This document shows, in pieces, positions 30,926 through 40,432 of a stretch of DNA of 53,879 nt. Below the pieces are notes generated by a model, which worked only from the letters and a program-made list of their open reading frames with translations, was not told where the DNA came from and made no database searches. The stretch's first letter is position 1, and each line of letters begins with the position of its first letter. The translations under genes and the position numbers were made by a program. Origin of the DNA: Candidatus Nitrotoga fabula (GTDB lineage Bacteria; Pseudomonadota; Gammaproteobacteria; Burkholderiales; Gallionellaceae); the NCBI RefSeq assembly GCF_905221025.1, contig NZ_CAJNBL010000009.1:1-53879 (forward strand), in the 5' to 3' direction.

Positions 30926-33900
30926 TTATGGGTAGATTATTTGAACGTTCTGCTCGCCCAGCAGTTTTTTTAATTGGGCCAGTAAGTCGTTGTGCAGGGT
31001 CACATTCCAGTTTTCTCCCAGCTTGAGTTGTGTGCTCGCGTAGGTGTTGCAGTAGTGCATGATCGTCATGCATTTGCCATCACGGTAAGGCGTGAGGAGT
31101 TCCTTTAGTTGGGATACGCTGATCTGCATATCGGATGAAATGTTTAGCTCCAGGCATTTCGCGAAAGCAGCGCGTGCTGAGGATAGGTCGAAGAGTTCCT
31201 CGCAGTTTACGCGCATGTTGTTGGAATATTCATCAAAACTGGCTTTCCCGCGTACCACCAGCAGCTCATCTTCTTTTATCCATGGGCGGCTGGCTTCGTA
31301 TAGCTCATTGAATACCGTTGTTTCCAGCTGCCCGCTACCGTCATCCAGCGTGACTATTGCCATTCGCCCGCGCCGTGTTTGCTGTATCTTTATGGCAGAT
31401 ATGATACCCGCCAGGATAACCTGCATTCCACTACGTCGGTTATTGCCGTTTTGTGGCAGCATCTGAGGGGAGAGATCGTTCAGGCGAGTTTTGACAAAGA
31501 ATTGCAGTTCGTTTGCATATTCCTGGAAGGGATGGCCGCTCAGATAAAAACCCAGGCTGGATTTTTCATGTTTTAATTGCTCGCGCAGTGTCCAGCGCGG
31601 GACGGTTTTCATCTCTGCCGGCATGGCACATCCTTCGTCTGCGCCGAACAGGTTGTTCTGATGGATGGATCGTGCCTGCTGTTCTGCGGCATTCATTGCG
31701 GTATCCAGTGATGCCAGCAACTGGTGACGATGGGCCGAGATTGAGTCAAATGCTCCGCTACGGATCAGTGCCTCAGTGGCACGCCGATTTACTATGCGTT
31801 TGTCTACCCGGCGGCAAAAATCAAAAAGATCACGGAATGGCCCCCCGGTTTTGCGAGCGTTCGTGATATTGTCTATAGCAGTCTTTCCTGTACCCTTGAC
31901 CGCTTCCAGCCCGTATGCGATGGTTTTTTCGTTGATTGGCGTAAACCGGCTGGCAGATAAATTAATGTCGGGCGGTAAGATGTCAATTCCCTGCGCCAGG
32001 GTATCCAGGAAGAAGACATGTACTTTGTCGGTATTGTCCATGTCCGATGACAGTGTGGCGGCCATGAAAGCTGCCGGGTAGTGCGCCTTAAGATAGGCAG
32101 TCTGGTAGGACAGCAGTGCATAAGCTGCAGAGTGTGATTTATTGAAACCGTAGCCTGCGAATTTTTCCATCAGGTCGAACAGTTGCGCTGCCAGTCGCTC
32201 GCAGATGCCGCGCGCCACAGCCCCGTTCACAAAGGTGTCGCGCTGGAGTGCCATTTCTTCAGCGTTTTTCTTCCCCATTGCTCTGCGCAGCAGGTCCGCC
32301 GCTCCCAGAGAGTACCCGCCGATAATCTGCGCGATCTGCATGACCTGTTCCTGATAAACGATTACTCCATATGTGGGTTTGAGCGAGATTTCCAGATCCG
32401 GATGGAAATAATCTGCTTTGGCTCTCCCATGTTTGCGGTTGATGAAATCTTCCACCATGCCCGATTCGAGCGGGCCTGGGCGATATAATGCGACTAGCGC
32501 TACGATATCTTCAAAAGTGTCAGGCTGTAGCTTGACAATCAGCTTTTTCATGCCTGGGGATTCAAGCTGAAAAATCGCGGTAGTATTGGCTGCTTTGAGC
32601 AGATCGTAGGTTGGTTTGTCCTCTAGTGGCAGGTTGTCGATGGAGAATCTGGAGTTTCCAGGCATACCGTTTATATATTTCACTGCCCAGTCAAGAATGG
32701 TGAGCGTGCGCAGTCCCAGGAAATCAAATTTCACCAAGCCCACTTTTTCGACATCATCCTTATCAAACTGGCTGATGCCCTTGTCGCTACCTTCGGCATA
32801 ATAAAGCGGGCAAAAATCGGTCAGTTTTCCCGGTGCAATCAGCACTCCACCTGCGTGCATGCCTACATTGCGTGTCAGGTCCTCCAGCCGCTCCCCAAGT
32901 TCGAGCAATTCTTCCACGCCTTCTTCGCTGTCGATGATTGTGTTGAACTCGGGTTCCTGTTCTCGCGCTTTTTTCAGTGATACCGGCTTTACTCCCTCCA
33001 GTGGGACAAGTTTGGAAAGGCGGTCGCACAGACCGTAGGGAAGATCCAGCACCCGCCCGACGTCACGAATCACCGCCTTAGATGCCATGGTGCCAAAAGT
33101 GGCTATTTGTGAAACGCTTGCTTCACCGTATTTTTGTTTCACGTAATCGATGACCCGCTCGCGCCCATCCTGGCAGAAATCTATGTCAAAATCGGGCATG
33201 GATACCCGCTCTGGATTCAGGAATCGTTCAAACAGCAGAGCATAGCGAAGCGGATCCAGGTCTGTAATGCCCAGGCTGTAAGCCACGAGTGAACCTGCTC
33301 CCGAGCCACGGCCGGGGCCGACCGGTACGTCATTACGCTTTGCCCAGCGGATAAAGTCAGCAACAATCAGAAAATAGCCGGAGAACCCCATTTTTATAAT
33401 GGTTTCAATTTCGAATGCCAGGCGTACGGAATACTCCTCCGATTTAGCTGTGCGGGTGTCCAGGTCAGGGTATAACTGCAGCATGCGCTGTTGCAAGCCT
33501 TGCTCGGATTCAGTACGCAGAAAATCGTCCAGACTTTGACCGTTCGGGGTGGGGAAATCCGGCAGGTGAGACTTGCCCAGCTTCAGGGTAAGATTGCAAC
33601 GCTTGGCAATTTCCACGCTGTTCTGTATTGCCTCGGGAAAATCAGCGAACAATGTGGTCATTTCGGCTTGGGTCTTGAAATATTGCTGCGGGGTAAATCT
33701 GGATATGCGTCGTTTGTCGTTCAGTACATATCCTTCGGCGATGCAGACCCGCGTTTCGTGCGCCTTATGCTCATCCTTGCCCAGAAATTGGACCGGATGA
33801 GTGGCGACCACGGGTAACGCCAGTTTTGCTGCGAGTCTGGCTGTTTCCTGTACATGCAGTTCTTCTTGCGTTATGCCGATACGCTGTATTTCCAGATAAA

Positions 33901-34399
33901 ACCGGTCAGGGAAAAGTTCTGCCCATTCCAGGGCCAGCTGATGTGCCATTCCCTGATTGCCGTTCAATAGTGCTGTTCCAACGTCACCAAGGTGTGCACC
34001 TGATAATGCAATGAGCCCTTCCGTGCCTTCATACAACCATTTCTTGTGGATTTCCACGCGTCCACTATTGAGTCTTAAGAGATAGGCTCGAGTCACCAGA
34101 TCACATAATCGCAGGTAGCCGGTATTGGATTGGCACAGCAATAGCAGACGGAACGGCTTTTCCGGCTCGGCCGGGTTGTGGATGGATACGTCGCAGCCTA
34201 CGACGGGCTTGATTCCATGGGTGCGTGCTGCCTGGAAAAACTTGATCTGACCGAACAGGTTATTGAGATCGGTGAGTGCCAGCGCGGGCATGGCATCCTG
34301 TCGTGCCATAGCAATTGCATCGGGGATGCGGACTATGCCATCGGTTATGGAATATTCGCTGTGCAGGCGCAGATGGATGAAAAGGGGTTGTTGGGGCAT
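30926..34399 (-). CDS. dnaE: DNA polymerase III alpha subunit
   Basis: The replicative polymerase catalytic subunit (1157 aa, as in the E. coli group). N-terminal PHP domain (FIHLRLHSEYSITDG); palm with the catalytic aspartates in MPDFDIDFCQDGRERV; VGPGRGSGAGSLVAY; thumb and fingers with NKSHSAAYALLSYQTAYLKA; then helix-hairpin-helix, beta-clamp-binding and OB-fold regions. The PHP region has several substituted metal ligands relative to active nuclease forms, as usual for DnaE1 with a separate epsilon. No frameshift or insertion seen. It is convergent with metG. Confidence 0.98.
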   Translation of the reverse strand: MPQQPLFIHLRLHSEYSITDGIVRIPDAIAMARQDAMPALALTDLNNLFGQIKFFQAARTHGIKPVVGCDVSIHNPAEPEKPFRLLLLCQSNTGYLRLCDLVTRAYLLRLNSGRVEIHKKWLYEGTEGLIALSGAHLGDVGTALLNGNQGMAHQLALEWAELFPDRFYLEIQRIGITQEELHVQETARLAAKLALPVVATHPVQFLGKDEHKAHETRVCIAEGYVLNDKRRISRFTPQQYFKTQAEMTTLFADFPEAIQNSVEIAKRCNLTLKLGKSHLPDFPTPNGQSLDDFLRTESEQGLQQRMLQLYPDLDTRTAKSEEYSVRLAFEIETIIKMGFSGYFLIVADFIRWAKRNDVPVGPGRGSGAGSLVAYSLGITDLDPLRYALLFERFLNPERVSMPDFDIDFCQDGRERVIDYVKQKYGEASVSQIATFGTMASKAVIRDVGRVLDLPYGLCDRLSKLVPLEGVKPVSLKKAREQEPEFNTIIDSEEGVEELLELGERLEDLTRNVGMHAGGVLIAPGKLTDFCPLYYAEGSDKGISQFDKDDVEKVGLVKFDFLGLRTLTILDWAVKYINGMPGNSRFSIDNLPLEDKPTYDLLKAANTTAIFQLESPGMKKLIVKLQPDTFEDIVALVALYRPGPLESGMVEDFINRKHGRAKADYFHPDLEISLKPTYGVIVYQEQVMQIAQIIGGYSLGAADLLRRAMGKKNAEEMALQRDTFVNGAVARGICERLAAQLFDLMEKFAGYGFNKSHSAAYALLSYQTAYLKAHYPAAFMAATLSSDMDNTDKVHVFFLDTLAQGIDILPPDINLSASRFTPINEKTIAYGLEAVKGTGKTAIDNITNARKTGGPFRDLFDFCRRVDKRIVNRRATEALIRSGAFDSISAHRHQLLASLDTAMNAAEQQARSIHQNNLFGADEGCAMPAEMKTVPRWTLREQLKHEKSSLGFYLSGHPFQEYANELQFFVKTRLNDLSPQMLPQNGNNRRSGMQVILAGIISAIKIQQTRRGRMAIVTLDDGSGQLETTVFNELYEASRPWIKEDELLVVRGKASFDEYSNNMRVNCEELFDLSSARAAFAKCLELNISSDMQISVSQLKELLTPYRDGKCMTIMHYCNTYASTQLKLGENWNVTLHNDLLAQLKKLLGEQNVQIIYP

Positions 34400-34592
34400 G
34401 ACAATGAATAATGACTACACCCTGAATTTTACCATCAGTTACCCGGCGGAAAAGTCGAATGATGGGTGTCTCTGGATAGGGTGATACGGTCTAAAAAACC
34501 TTGAACTAAGCCTTAATGTTTTAAGGGAAAGTTTGCGAACTGCAATGCCGGGTAGGTTCACCGCTGTTTTGGCATGAGTGTGCGACTGGCTG

Positions 34593-35426
34593 TCAGGATT
34601 CGGCGCGGATGCTTGCAGTAACTTCCTTGCCAACTCCGCGGTATCCAGTAAATTTTCCGGTCGAGTCGAACATTGGTTCGCCGCTGATCATGAAATATTG
34701 CTGTGAACCGTTCGGGTTATGTCTCCGGTAGATAAAATCCAGGAACGGCTGTCTTGCTGAAATGTAATTTTTCAGCATAGTCTGCTCACTCTGGTCCCAA
34801 TGAGCTGCCTGCGGTGTGTTAGACTCGTCGAGCAGGTCGTTCACCTGGATGCCGAGCATTTCAAGAACCGGACCGTAAATGTTGGTAAAGTGTCCTGATG
34901 CGTCCTGCTCCCAATGCCAGTCGGAAGACAGCTCGGTTAGCCTGCGAAAACGAGCTTCGCTTGCTTTCAGTTCCGCGGTACGAGCTTGTACCGTTTGCTC
35001 CAGTATCTTATTGTAATTCTGCAGTTGTTTATATAACAGGCGTATTTCCAGCATGTTATGAATTCGGGTCTGCACCTCGGTCAGATCAAAAGGCTTGCTG
35101 ATAAAATCTTTTGCGCCGGCTTGCAATGCGCGCAGCTTCTGGTTCGGCTGGGCGGTAATGACGAGGACAGGAAGGTAGCTATCTTTTTCAAATACCTTTA
35201 ATTGCTCCATTACCTGATATCCATCCATTTCAGGCATTTGCAAGTCAAGCAAGATCAGGTCATACTCATTTTTACGGTAAAGTTCGCAGGCTTCAAATGG
35301 ATTCTGTGTTGATGTAATACGCGTATAGCCGGCGCTCTTAAGGATTTCCTCTAGCAGGTTTACATTAGTTTTCTGATCATCAACGATCAAAAGACTGGCG
35401 TTAAGAATGTCGTTGCGGCTAAGCAT
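34593..35426 (-). CDS. response regulator with C-terminal PAS domain and no output domain
   Basis: A 277-aa product. The receiver domain (8-128) has the acidic pocket LLIVDDQ, the phosphorylated Asp D61 in LLDLQMPEMDGYQ, and the conserved Lys in DFISKPFD. A coiled linker (LYKQLQNYNKILEQTVQART) leads to one PAS domain (about 157-270, FRRLTELSSDWHWEQDASGH ... GYRGVGKEVT). In this architecture a GGDEF or histidine-kinase domain normally follows, but here the protein ends right after the PAS C-cap and the next 190 bp give no continuation. Either a signal-input adaptor or a truncated regulator. No partner kinase in the window. Confidence 0.88.
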   Translation of the reverse strand: MLSRNDILNASLLIVDDQKTNVNLLEEILKSAGYTRITSTQNPFEACELYRKNEYDLILLDLQMPEMDGYQVMEQLKVFEKDSYLPVLVITAQPNQKLRALQAGAKDFISKPFDLTEVQTRIHNMLEIRLLYKQLQNYNKILEQTVQARTAELKASEARFRRLTELSSDWHWEQDASGHFTNIYGPVLEMLGIQVNDLLDESNTPQAAHWDQSEQTMLKNYISARQPFLDFIYRRHNPNGSQQYFMISGEPMFDSTGKFTGYRGVGKEVTASIRAES

Positions 35427-35442
35427 AATTTTTTAGGGATGA

Positions 35443-35471
35443 CTATAATTATTAGAAATGAATGGAATCAA
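35443..35471 (-). promoter_or_regulatory. candidate promoter for the receiver-PAS gene
   Basis: On the minus strand, TTGATT (complement of 35466-35471), 17 bp, TATAGT (complement of 35443-35448), 16 bp before the start codon at 35426. The short leader leaves room for a start near 35436, so translation would be almost leaderless. Confidence 0.4.
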
Positions 35472-35941
35472 CAGGAAAATTGAAATTCCTTATGCCTTGA
35501 GTTCTGAGTTGAAATGAGCCCCGCATGTTGCATGCGGCATGTTATTTTTTTCTGTTATTTCAGTCTATTAAGCGCAGGTTCGCCATTGTAAGGGATTTGT
35601 CCATCAATTGCATCTAAATACACGCTTTTTCATGCGTTTCAAATCTGGTATCTGCGAGGCTCATTACATTGAGTGAGCATTGTGTATTCATTTTGCGTAT
35701 ACATAATATGTCCAATGCAGAGACTTGTTTGGCACTTCCTGGACTCTATTTTTAACACATTCAGATGCGAAAAATATAATATAAAAAATGCAGGTGTTTT
35801 TGTAAAGTAGTATGGCAGTGGTGAATCCAGAGTCGCTTGGCCAGGTTTTTGAAGTGAGAAGCTATAAAAATCAAAAATGCATGGTTTGATCTTCGGGTTG
35901 CATCACATTGTTTTTGCCAAATTGTGACATTCCTTGAATTA
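35472..35941. other. AT-rich intergenic region with a hairpin plus T-tract
   Basis: About 470 bp with no credible gene. A perfect 7-bp stem CCGCATG / CATGCGG (35521-35537) with a TTG loop is followed within eight bases by TTATTTTTTT. That is terminator-like on the plus strand, although no plus-strand gene precedes it, so a small RNA that ends here is possible. The rest is AT-rich and contains short A/T runs of the kind found at nucleoid-protein binding sites. Confidence 0.35.
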
Positions 35942-36409
35942 TTATTCAGCCGCCCCTGCAAATTTGCATTGACGCCAGGCTTCGAATACTGCTACTGCTA
36001 CGGTGTTGGATAAATTCAGGCTGCGGCTGTGAGGCAGCATGGGTATATATAGGCGCTGTTCGGGGAGCAGGGATGCCAGTATTTCTGCAGGCAACCCCCG
36101 GGTTTCTGGCCCGAACAGCAGCGAGTCTCCAGCCTGAAACTCTACTTTGTGATAAGGATGTTTGCCCTTGGTGCTGAAGGCAAGTAGCCGCGAGCCGGGC
36201 AAGGACTGTATGCAGGATGTGAGGCTATCGTGTATGCGTATATTGGCATGTTCGTGATAATCCAGTCCGGCACGTCGTAGTTGTTTGTCTTCCAGAGTAA
36301 ATCCGAGGGGTTGAATCAGGTGTAACTGTGCCCCGGTATTTGCGCAGAGGCGAATGATATTTCCCGTGTTGGGAGGGATTTCGGGCTGGAAAAGGATCAC
36401 ATTCATCAT
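35942..36409 (-). CDS. trmL: tRNA (cytidine/uridine-2'-O-)-methyltransferase TrmL
   Basis: A 155-aa SPOUT methyltransferase that 2'-O-methylates the wobble base of certain leucine tRNAs. MMNVILFQPEIPPNTGNIIR is the canonical opening; the trefoil-knot motifs LLFGPETRGLP and YIPMLPHSRSLNLSNTVAVA close it, including the SAM-binding loop. Length is typical. It lies 21 bp downstream of comF on the same strand, so the two form an operon, a frequent but functionally unexplained betaproteobacterial pairing. Confidence 0.95.
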   Translation of the reverse strand: MMNVILFQPEIPPNTGNIIRLCANTGAQLHLIQPLGFTLEDKQLRRAGLDYHEHANIRIHDSLTSCIQSLPGSRLLAFSTKGKHPYHKVEFQAGDSLLFGPETRGLPAEILASLLPEQRLYIPMLPHSRSLNLSNTVAVAVFEAWRQCKFAGAAE

Positions 36410-36430
36410 GACCGGGCCTCGTGCTAAAAA

Positions 36431-37240
36431 TTAAAGATGAATTTCCGGTGCCTGTTGCGGGTCATTCTTGAGTTTTTGTACAGGATCGGCCGACATTCGA
36501 CAGGCAATCCCCGGATCGTAACCTGCGGAGGCATTGTGCGGCAAGGTTCGTGCTATGACCCAAGCGCTGATTTCAATGGCTCCTGCTTTGCGTAAGGATT
36601 GTGCCAGTTCATCCAACGAGGCACCGCTGGTCATTACGTCATCGATTATGGCGACATGCTTTCCCTGGAAATTCTGCGTGCAGTTGAATGCCTGTCGAAC
36701 ATTCTGATTTCTTTCTTTCCGTGTTAACGCAGCTTGAGGTGGGGTATCGCGGTTGCGTTCGCAGGCATCCGGCAGCAAGGGAATGTTCAAATGCCTCCCG
36801 AGGTGTCTAGCGAGTTCCAGTGACTGGTTAAATCCACGGCTGCGCAAGCGTTTGGGGTGGTGAGGCATCGCAACAAGATGGTCGGGATGTTGAGTGATAC
36901 GCTGCGCGAGTTTTTCTGCAAGGCAGTGTGCCAGCATCAGTTTTTCTTTATGTTTCAGTGCCTGCACCAGCCGGTTGATCGGAAATGCATAAGCAAATAC
37001 CGCCACGGTGCGGTCGAAATGGAGTTTCTCTTGCAGGCATTGGCCACAGGTTGTGCCATCATGGGTGGGTAGAGCGCATATTGGGCAGCAGGTTGCAGGC
37101 AGATAAGGCAAATCAGCGTCACAGGCAGCGCACCAGCCGCCAACCCGGCTGAGGGTGCCACATAGAACACATGGTTGTGCGGGTAGGTGTTGCCATAATT
37201 TTGTGCAGATGTTCAAAAATTGGCGGGTTAAAATTGACAA
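36431..37240 (-). CDS. comF: ComF family phosphoribosyltransferase-like protein
   Basis: A 269-aa product with an N-terminal four-cysteine zinc module in two parts (CVLCGTL ... [27 protein letters not shown]) and a C-terminal type I phosphoribosyltransferase fold with [17 protein letters not shown], the PRPP loop [18 protein letters not shown], and RTLPH. The family supports DNA uptake in competent bacteria; in others its role is unclear. The C-terminus is extended by about 25 residues ([20 protein letters not shown]). Start near 37240 is 56 bp from the divergent bioB start, so the two share a promoter region. Confidence 0.92.
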   Translation of the reverse strand: MSILTRQFLNICTKLWQHLPAQPCVLCGTLSRVGGWCAACDADLPYLPATCCPICALPTHDGTTCGQCLQEKLHFDRTVAVFAYAFPINRLVQALKHKEKLMLAHCLAEKLAQRITQHPDHLVAMPHHPKRLRSRGFNQSLELARHLGRHLNIPLLPDACERNRDTPPQAALTRKERNQNVRQAFNCTQNFQGKHVAIIDDVMTSGASLDELAQSLRKAGAIEISAWVIARTLPHNASAGYDPGIACRMSADPVQKLKNDPQQAPEIHL

Positions 37241-37296
37241 GTTTGCATCCTTTCGCGGATCATGTCGTACCGTTTAAATCATCAGAATTGCATGTT

Positions 37297-38298
37297 ATGG
37301 ATATTCAAGCTGAGCAATATAACCTTTCTGCCAAAATGAAATCTCCAGGTCAAATATCTACCCGGACGCTGCCTTGGAGCAGGGAGGAGGTTGATGAACT
37401 GTTCAAGCTGCCTTTCGCTGATCTGCTTTATCGTGCGCAGCAGGTACACCGTGAATATTTTGATGCCAATGCGATACAGTTGTCCACGCTATTGTCTATC
37501 AAAACGGGCGGGTGTCCGGAAGATTGCAGCTATTGCCCACAGTCTGCGCGCTATGATACCAGCGTGGGTGAAAAGTCATTGCTGGATATAGAGAATGTAA
37601 TGGCTGCAGCCCGTACTGCGAAGGATGCGGGAGCAACGCGTTTTTGTATGGGTGCAGCCTGGCGCGGGCCGAAACAGCGTGATCTGGAGCCTGTTCTGGA
37701 AATGGTGCGCAAAGTAAAAGCGTTAGGTCTTGAGACCTGCGCTACGCTGGGTCTGCTGAAAGACGGTCAGGCCGAGCAGCTTCAGGAAGCTGGGCTGGAT
37801 TATTATAATCATAATCTGGATACGGCTCCAGAATTTTACGGCAAGATTATTTCCACTCGCGATTATCAGGATCGGCTGGATACCCTGGAGCGAGTGCGCA
37901 AGGCTGGTTTGAACGTATGCTGCGGAGGAATTGTCGGGTTGGGGGAAACCCTGGAACAGCGTGCTGGCTTGATCGTTCAGCTGGCGAACCTGGATCCCTA
38001 TCCTGAAAGCGTACCCATTAATCTGTTGGTGCAGGTTGAGGGTACTCCGCTCGCTGGTACCAAGGCATTGGATCCGCTGGAGTTTGTGCGCACCATAGCG
38101 GTAGCGCGTATTACCATGCCCCGTGCGCGCGTGCGATTATCTGCCGGGAGGCAACTGATGAGCGAAGCGGTCCAGGCTTTGTGCTTTCTTGCCGGCGCGA
38201 ACTCGGTATTCTATGGAGAGCAGTTATTGACTACGGGGAATCCCGATGTGGAGAGAGACCGGGCGCTGTTCGATAAGCTGGGTATGTATCCGGCTTAA
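37297..38298 (+). CDS. bioB: biotin synthase
   Basis: Radical-SAM enzyme that inserts sulfur into dethiobiotin to make biotin. The 333-aa product starts at ATG 37297 ([20 protein letters not shown]); the open frame to 37171 overlaps comF and is spurious. The [4Fe-4S] cysteines are C73, C77 and C80 in [13 protein letters not shown]; [2Fe-2S] ligands lie in [19 protein letters not shown] and [12 protein letters not shown], with RLSAGR at the C-terminus. A TTGACA at 37234-37239 could be its -35 element but the -10 is poor. It heads a bio cluster, with bioF starting about 140 bp later. Confidence 0.97.
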   Translation: MDIQAEQYNLSAKMKSPGQISTRTLPWSREEVDELFKLPFADLLYRAQQVHREYFDANAIQLSTLLSIKTGGCPEDCSYCPQSARYDTSVGEKSLLDIENVMAAARTAKDAGATRFCMGAAWRGPKQRDLEPVLEMVRKVKALGLETCATLGLLKDGQAEQLQEAGLDYYNHNLDTAPEFYGKIISTRDYQDRLDTLERVRKAGLNVCCGGIVGLGETLEQRAGLIVQLANLDPYPESVPINLLVQVEGTPLAGTKALDPLEFVRTIAVARITMPRARVRLSAGRQLMSEAVQALCFLAGANSVFYGEQLLTTGNPDVERDRALFDKLGMYPA

Positions 38299-38439
38299 AA
38301 GCCTAATGTATATTTTCAAGCGGTAGCCTGAAGTGGAGATATCGCGGTTTATTGGATCCAGCCGGATATCATTTGACGCCACCATGGCAGGTAACCATGA
38401 TGTATGAAGGCCTGAGTTTGCCCATGTTTGGAAATTCAT

Positions 38440-39669
38440 ATGCCGTTTGAGGTTTTACAGAATGCACTGGAGAGTCGGGCTGCAAAGGGGCTCATGCGCC
38501 ATCATCGTGTTGTGAAGGGATCACAGGGCACACGCGTAGAGGTAGATGGAAAACCGGTTCTGTCTTTTTCCAGTAATGATTATCTCGGATTGGCATGCCA
38601 CCCCTATGTGCTTGCCGCGTTGCAGGAAGGTGCACGGGATTATGGGGTCGGCGCAGGGGCGTCTCATCTGATCAGTGGCCATTTCAGCGTTCATCAGCAA
38701 CTGGAACAGGCATTGGCTGCGTTCACTGGCAAACCTGCAGCCATTTTGTTTTCTTCGGGTTACCTGGCGAACCTTGGCGCGGTACAGGCGCTGGTTGGAA
38801 GAAATGACCGGATTTTTGCCGACAGACTGAATCACGCGTCACTCAATGATGCAATGTTGCTGTCGCGTGCCCGGATTCATCGCTATCGTCACAACGATAT
38901 AGCGCATTTGGAACAGCTATTGAGACAGCCGCACAGTGGGCGCAGGCTTGTGATTACCGATGCGGTTTTTAGTATGGATGGCGATCTTGCACCGTTGCCG
39001 GAGCTGCTGGTGCTATGCGATCAATATGATGCCTGGTTGCTGGTGGATGATGCGCATGGCTTCGGTATACTGGGGAAGGAAGGGCGGGGATCCTTGTTTC
39101 ATTCTTGTGATCTTGTGAAAAAAACTTCTGCAGCCAGCCTTGAAGATTATCCGGTAGCTCCAGTGGACAGGCAAGCATCCAGGTTATTTTCGCCGCGCAT
39201 CATTTACATGGCTACACTGGGCAAGGCGGCAGGCGTAGCAGGAGCCTTCATAGCTGCGGAAAAGATCGTGATTGATACCCTGATCCAGAATGCGCGCAGC
39301 TATATTTATACAACCGCCAGTCCTCCTGCGTTGTCCAGCGCATTGCTGACCAGCATACGCCTGGTGCAGAAGGATCACTGGCGGCGTATTCATTTAAGGA
39401 AACTGATTGAGCAGTTGCGGGCAGGGCTGGAAAAGTTGCCATGGAAACTTCTGTATTCAGACACGCCCATTCAGCCGCTGTTGGTAGGGAACAGTGATTC
39501 GGCGGTAGCCTTGAGTGATAGCTTGTACAGGCGTGGTATCTGGGTTCCTGCCATCCGACCGCCAACTGTACCCCAAGGCACTGCACGGTTACGCATTTCT
39601 TTGTCCGCTGCCCATAGTGAGCAGGACGTGGCTCAATTCATTTCAGTACTGCATGAACTTGCATCCTGA
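38440..39669 (+). CDS. bioF: 8-amino-7-oxononanoate synthase
   Basis: PLP enzyme that joins pimeloyl-ACP and alanine, the first committed step after pimeloyl synthesis. Motifs: SFSSNDYLGLACHP, GAGASHLISG, FSSGYLANLGAV, VFSMDGDLAPL, LLVDDAHGFGILG and the PLP lysine in YMATLGKAAGVAGAF. At 409 aa it is about 25 residues longer than E. coli BioF; the extra segment is an insertion after GRGSLFHS (DLVKKTSAASLEDYPVAPVD), between the PLP-Asp strand and the lysine strand. Start at ATG 38440 (MPFEVLQNAL). Its 3' end overlaps bioH by 17 bp. Confidence 0.95.
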   Translation: MPFEVLQNALESRAAKGLMRHHRVVKGSQGTRVEVDGKPVLSFSSNDYLGLACHPYVLAALQEGARDYGVGAGASHLISGHFSVHQQLEQALAAFTGKPAAILFSSGYLANLGAVQALVGRNDRIFADRLNHASLNDAMLLSRARIHRYRHNDIAHLEQLLRQPHSGRRLVITDAVFSMDGDLAPLPELLVLCDQYDAWLLVDDAHGFGILGKEGRGSLFHSCDLVKKTSAASLEDYPVAPVDRQASRLFSPRIIYMATLGKAAGVAGAFIAAEKIVIDTLIQNARSYIYTTASPPALSSALLTSIRLVQKDHWRRIHLRKLIEQLRAGLEKLPWKLLYSDTPIQPLLVGNSDSAVALSDSLYRRGIWVPAIRPPTVPQGTARLRISLSAAHSEQDVAQFISVLHELAS

Positions 39670-40432
39670 AAGTTCTGGAGCCACCCCCCCGTTATTGCTG
39701 ATACCTGGTTGGGGCATGCACTGCGGTATCTGGGGGAGAATGGCGGAACAGCTTGCCTTGCGTTTTCGTGTTCATTGTGTAGATTTTCCTGGGTACAGTA
39801 ATGACCATGTTGTCTGCCCATACGATCTGGATGGTTTGGTACACTGGTTTTCTGATCGTTGGGATTCCGAATACCCGGGAGAACCGCTGGCTTTATGTGG
39901 CTGGTCGCTAGGAGGGTTGGTTGCACTGCGCTGGGCGCACCTTGTGCCGCACCAGATCAGTAAGCTCGTACTGATTGCCACTACCCCCAGCTTTGTTCAG
40001 CGCTGTGGGTGGGAATATGCAATGCCGGTAGCCACACTGGATGAATTTTCTGTTTCTTTTCTGAAGAACCACGAACAGACATTGAAGCGGTTTATTGCTA
40101 TGCAGGCTCTTGGTAGCGAGAATGAGCGCAGGGTGCTGAAAGATTTGCGTGACCACCTCTGTGGCAGCAGGCAACCGAATATTGCGGCATTGCGTGAAGG
40201 GTTAAACATCTTGCGTGATACGGATTTGCGGATGTTTTTACCACAGATTACGCATTCATCCCTGGTGATCGCAGGCGAGAGCGATGTACTGGCCGTACCT
40301 GCCGCTTCAGTATTTTTAGCGCAGCAACTGCCGAATGCACAGCTGTTTAATATTGACGGGGCTTCCCATGCCCCGTTTTTATCTCATCCAGACAGCGTTA
40401 TACAGCGGATGGAGGTGTTTTTAAATGGATGA
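39653..40432 (+). CDS. bioH: pimeloyl-ACP methyl ester carboxylesterase
   Basis: Alpha/beta hydrolase that removes the methyl group from pimeloyl-ACP methyl ester, freeing it for BioF. The 259-aa product has LLLIPGWGMHCGIW (oxyanion region), nucleophile S85 in GWSLGGLVALRW, Asp in GESDVLAVP and His in GASHAPFLSHP. ATG 39653 is inside the end of bioF, and its 3' end overlaps bioC by 8 bp, so the three genes are translationally coupled. Position between bioF and bioC confirms BioH over a generic hydrolase. Confidence 0.94.
   Translation: MNLHPESSGATPPLLLIPGWGMHCGIWGRMAEQLALRFRVHCVDFPGYSNDHVVCPYDLDGLVHWFSDRWDSEYPGEPLALCGWSLGGLVALRWAHLVPHQISKLVLIATTPSFVQRCGWEYAMPVATLDEFSVSFLKNHEQTLKRFIAMQALGSENERRVLKDLRDHLCGSRQPNIAALREGLNILRDTDLRMFLPQITHSSLVIAGESDVLAVPAASVFLAQQLPNAQLFNIDGASHAPFLSHPDSVIQRMEVFLNG

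Noticed and set aside
37171-37296. Extended N-terminus for bioB
   Set aside because: The extra codons overlap comF on the opposite strand and do not resemble biotin synthase; ATG 37297 gives the family start.
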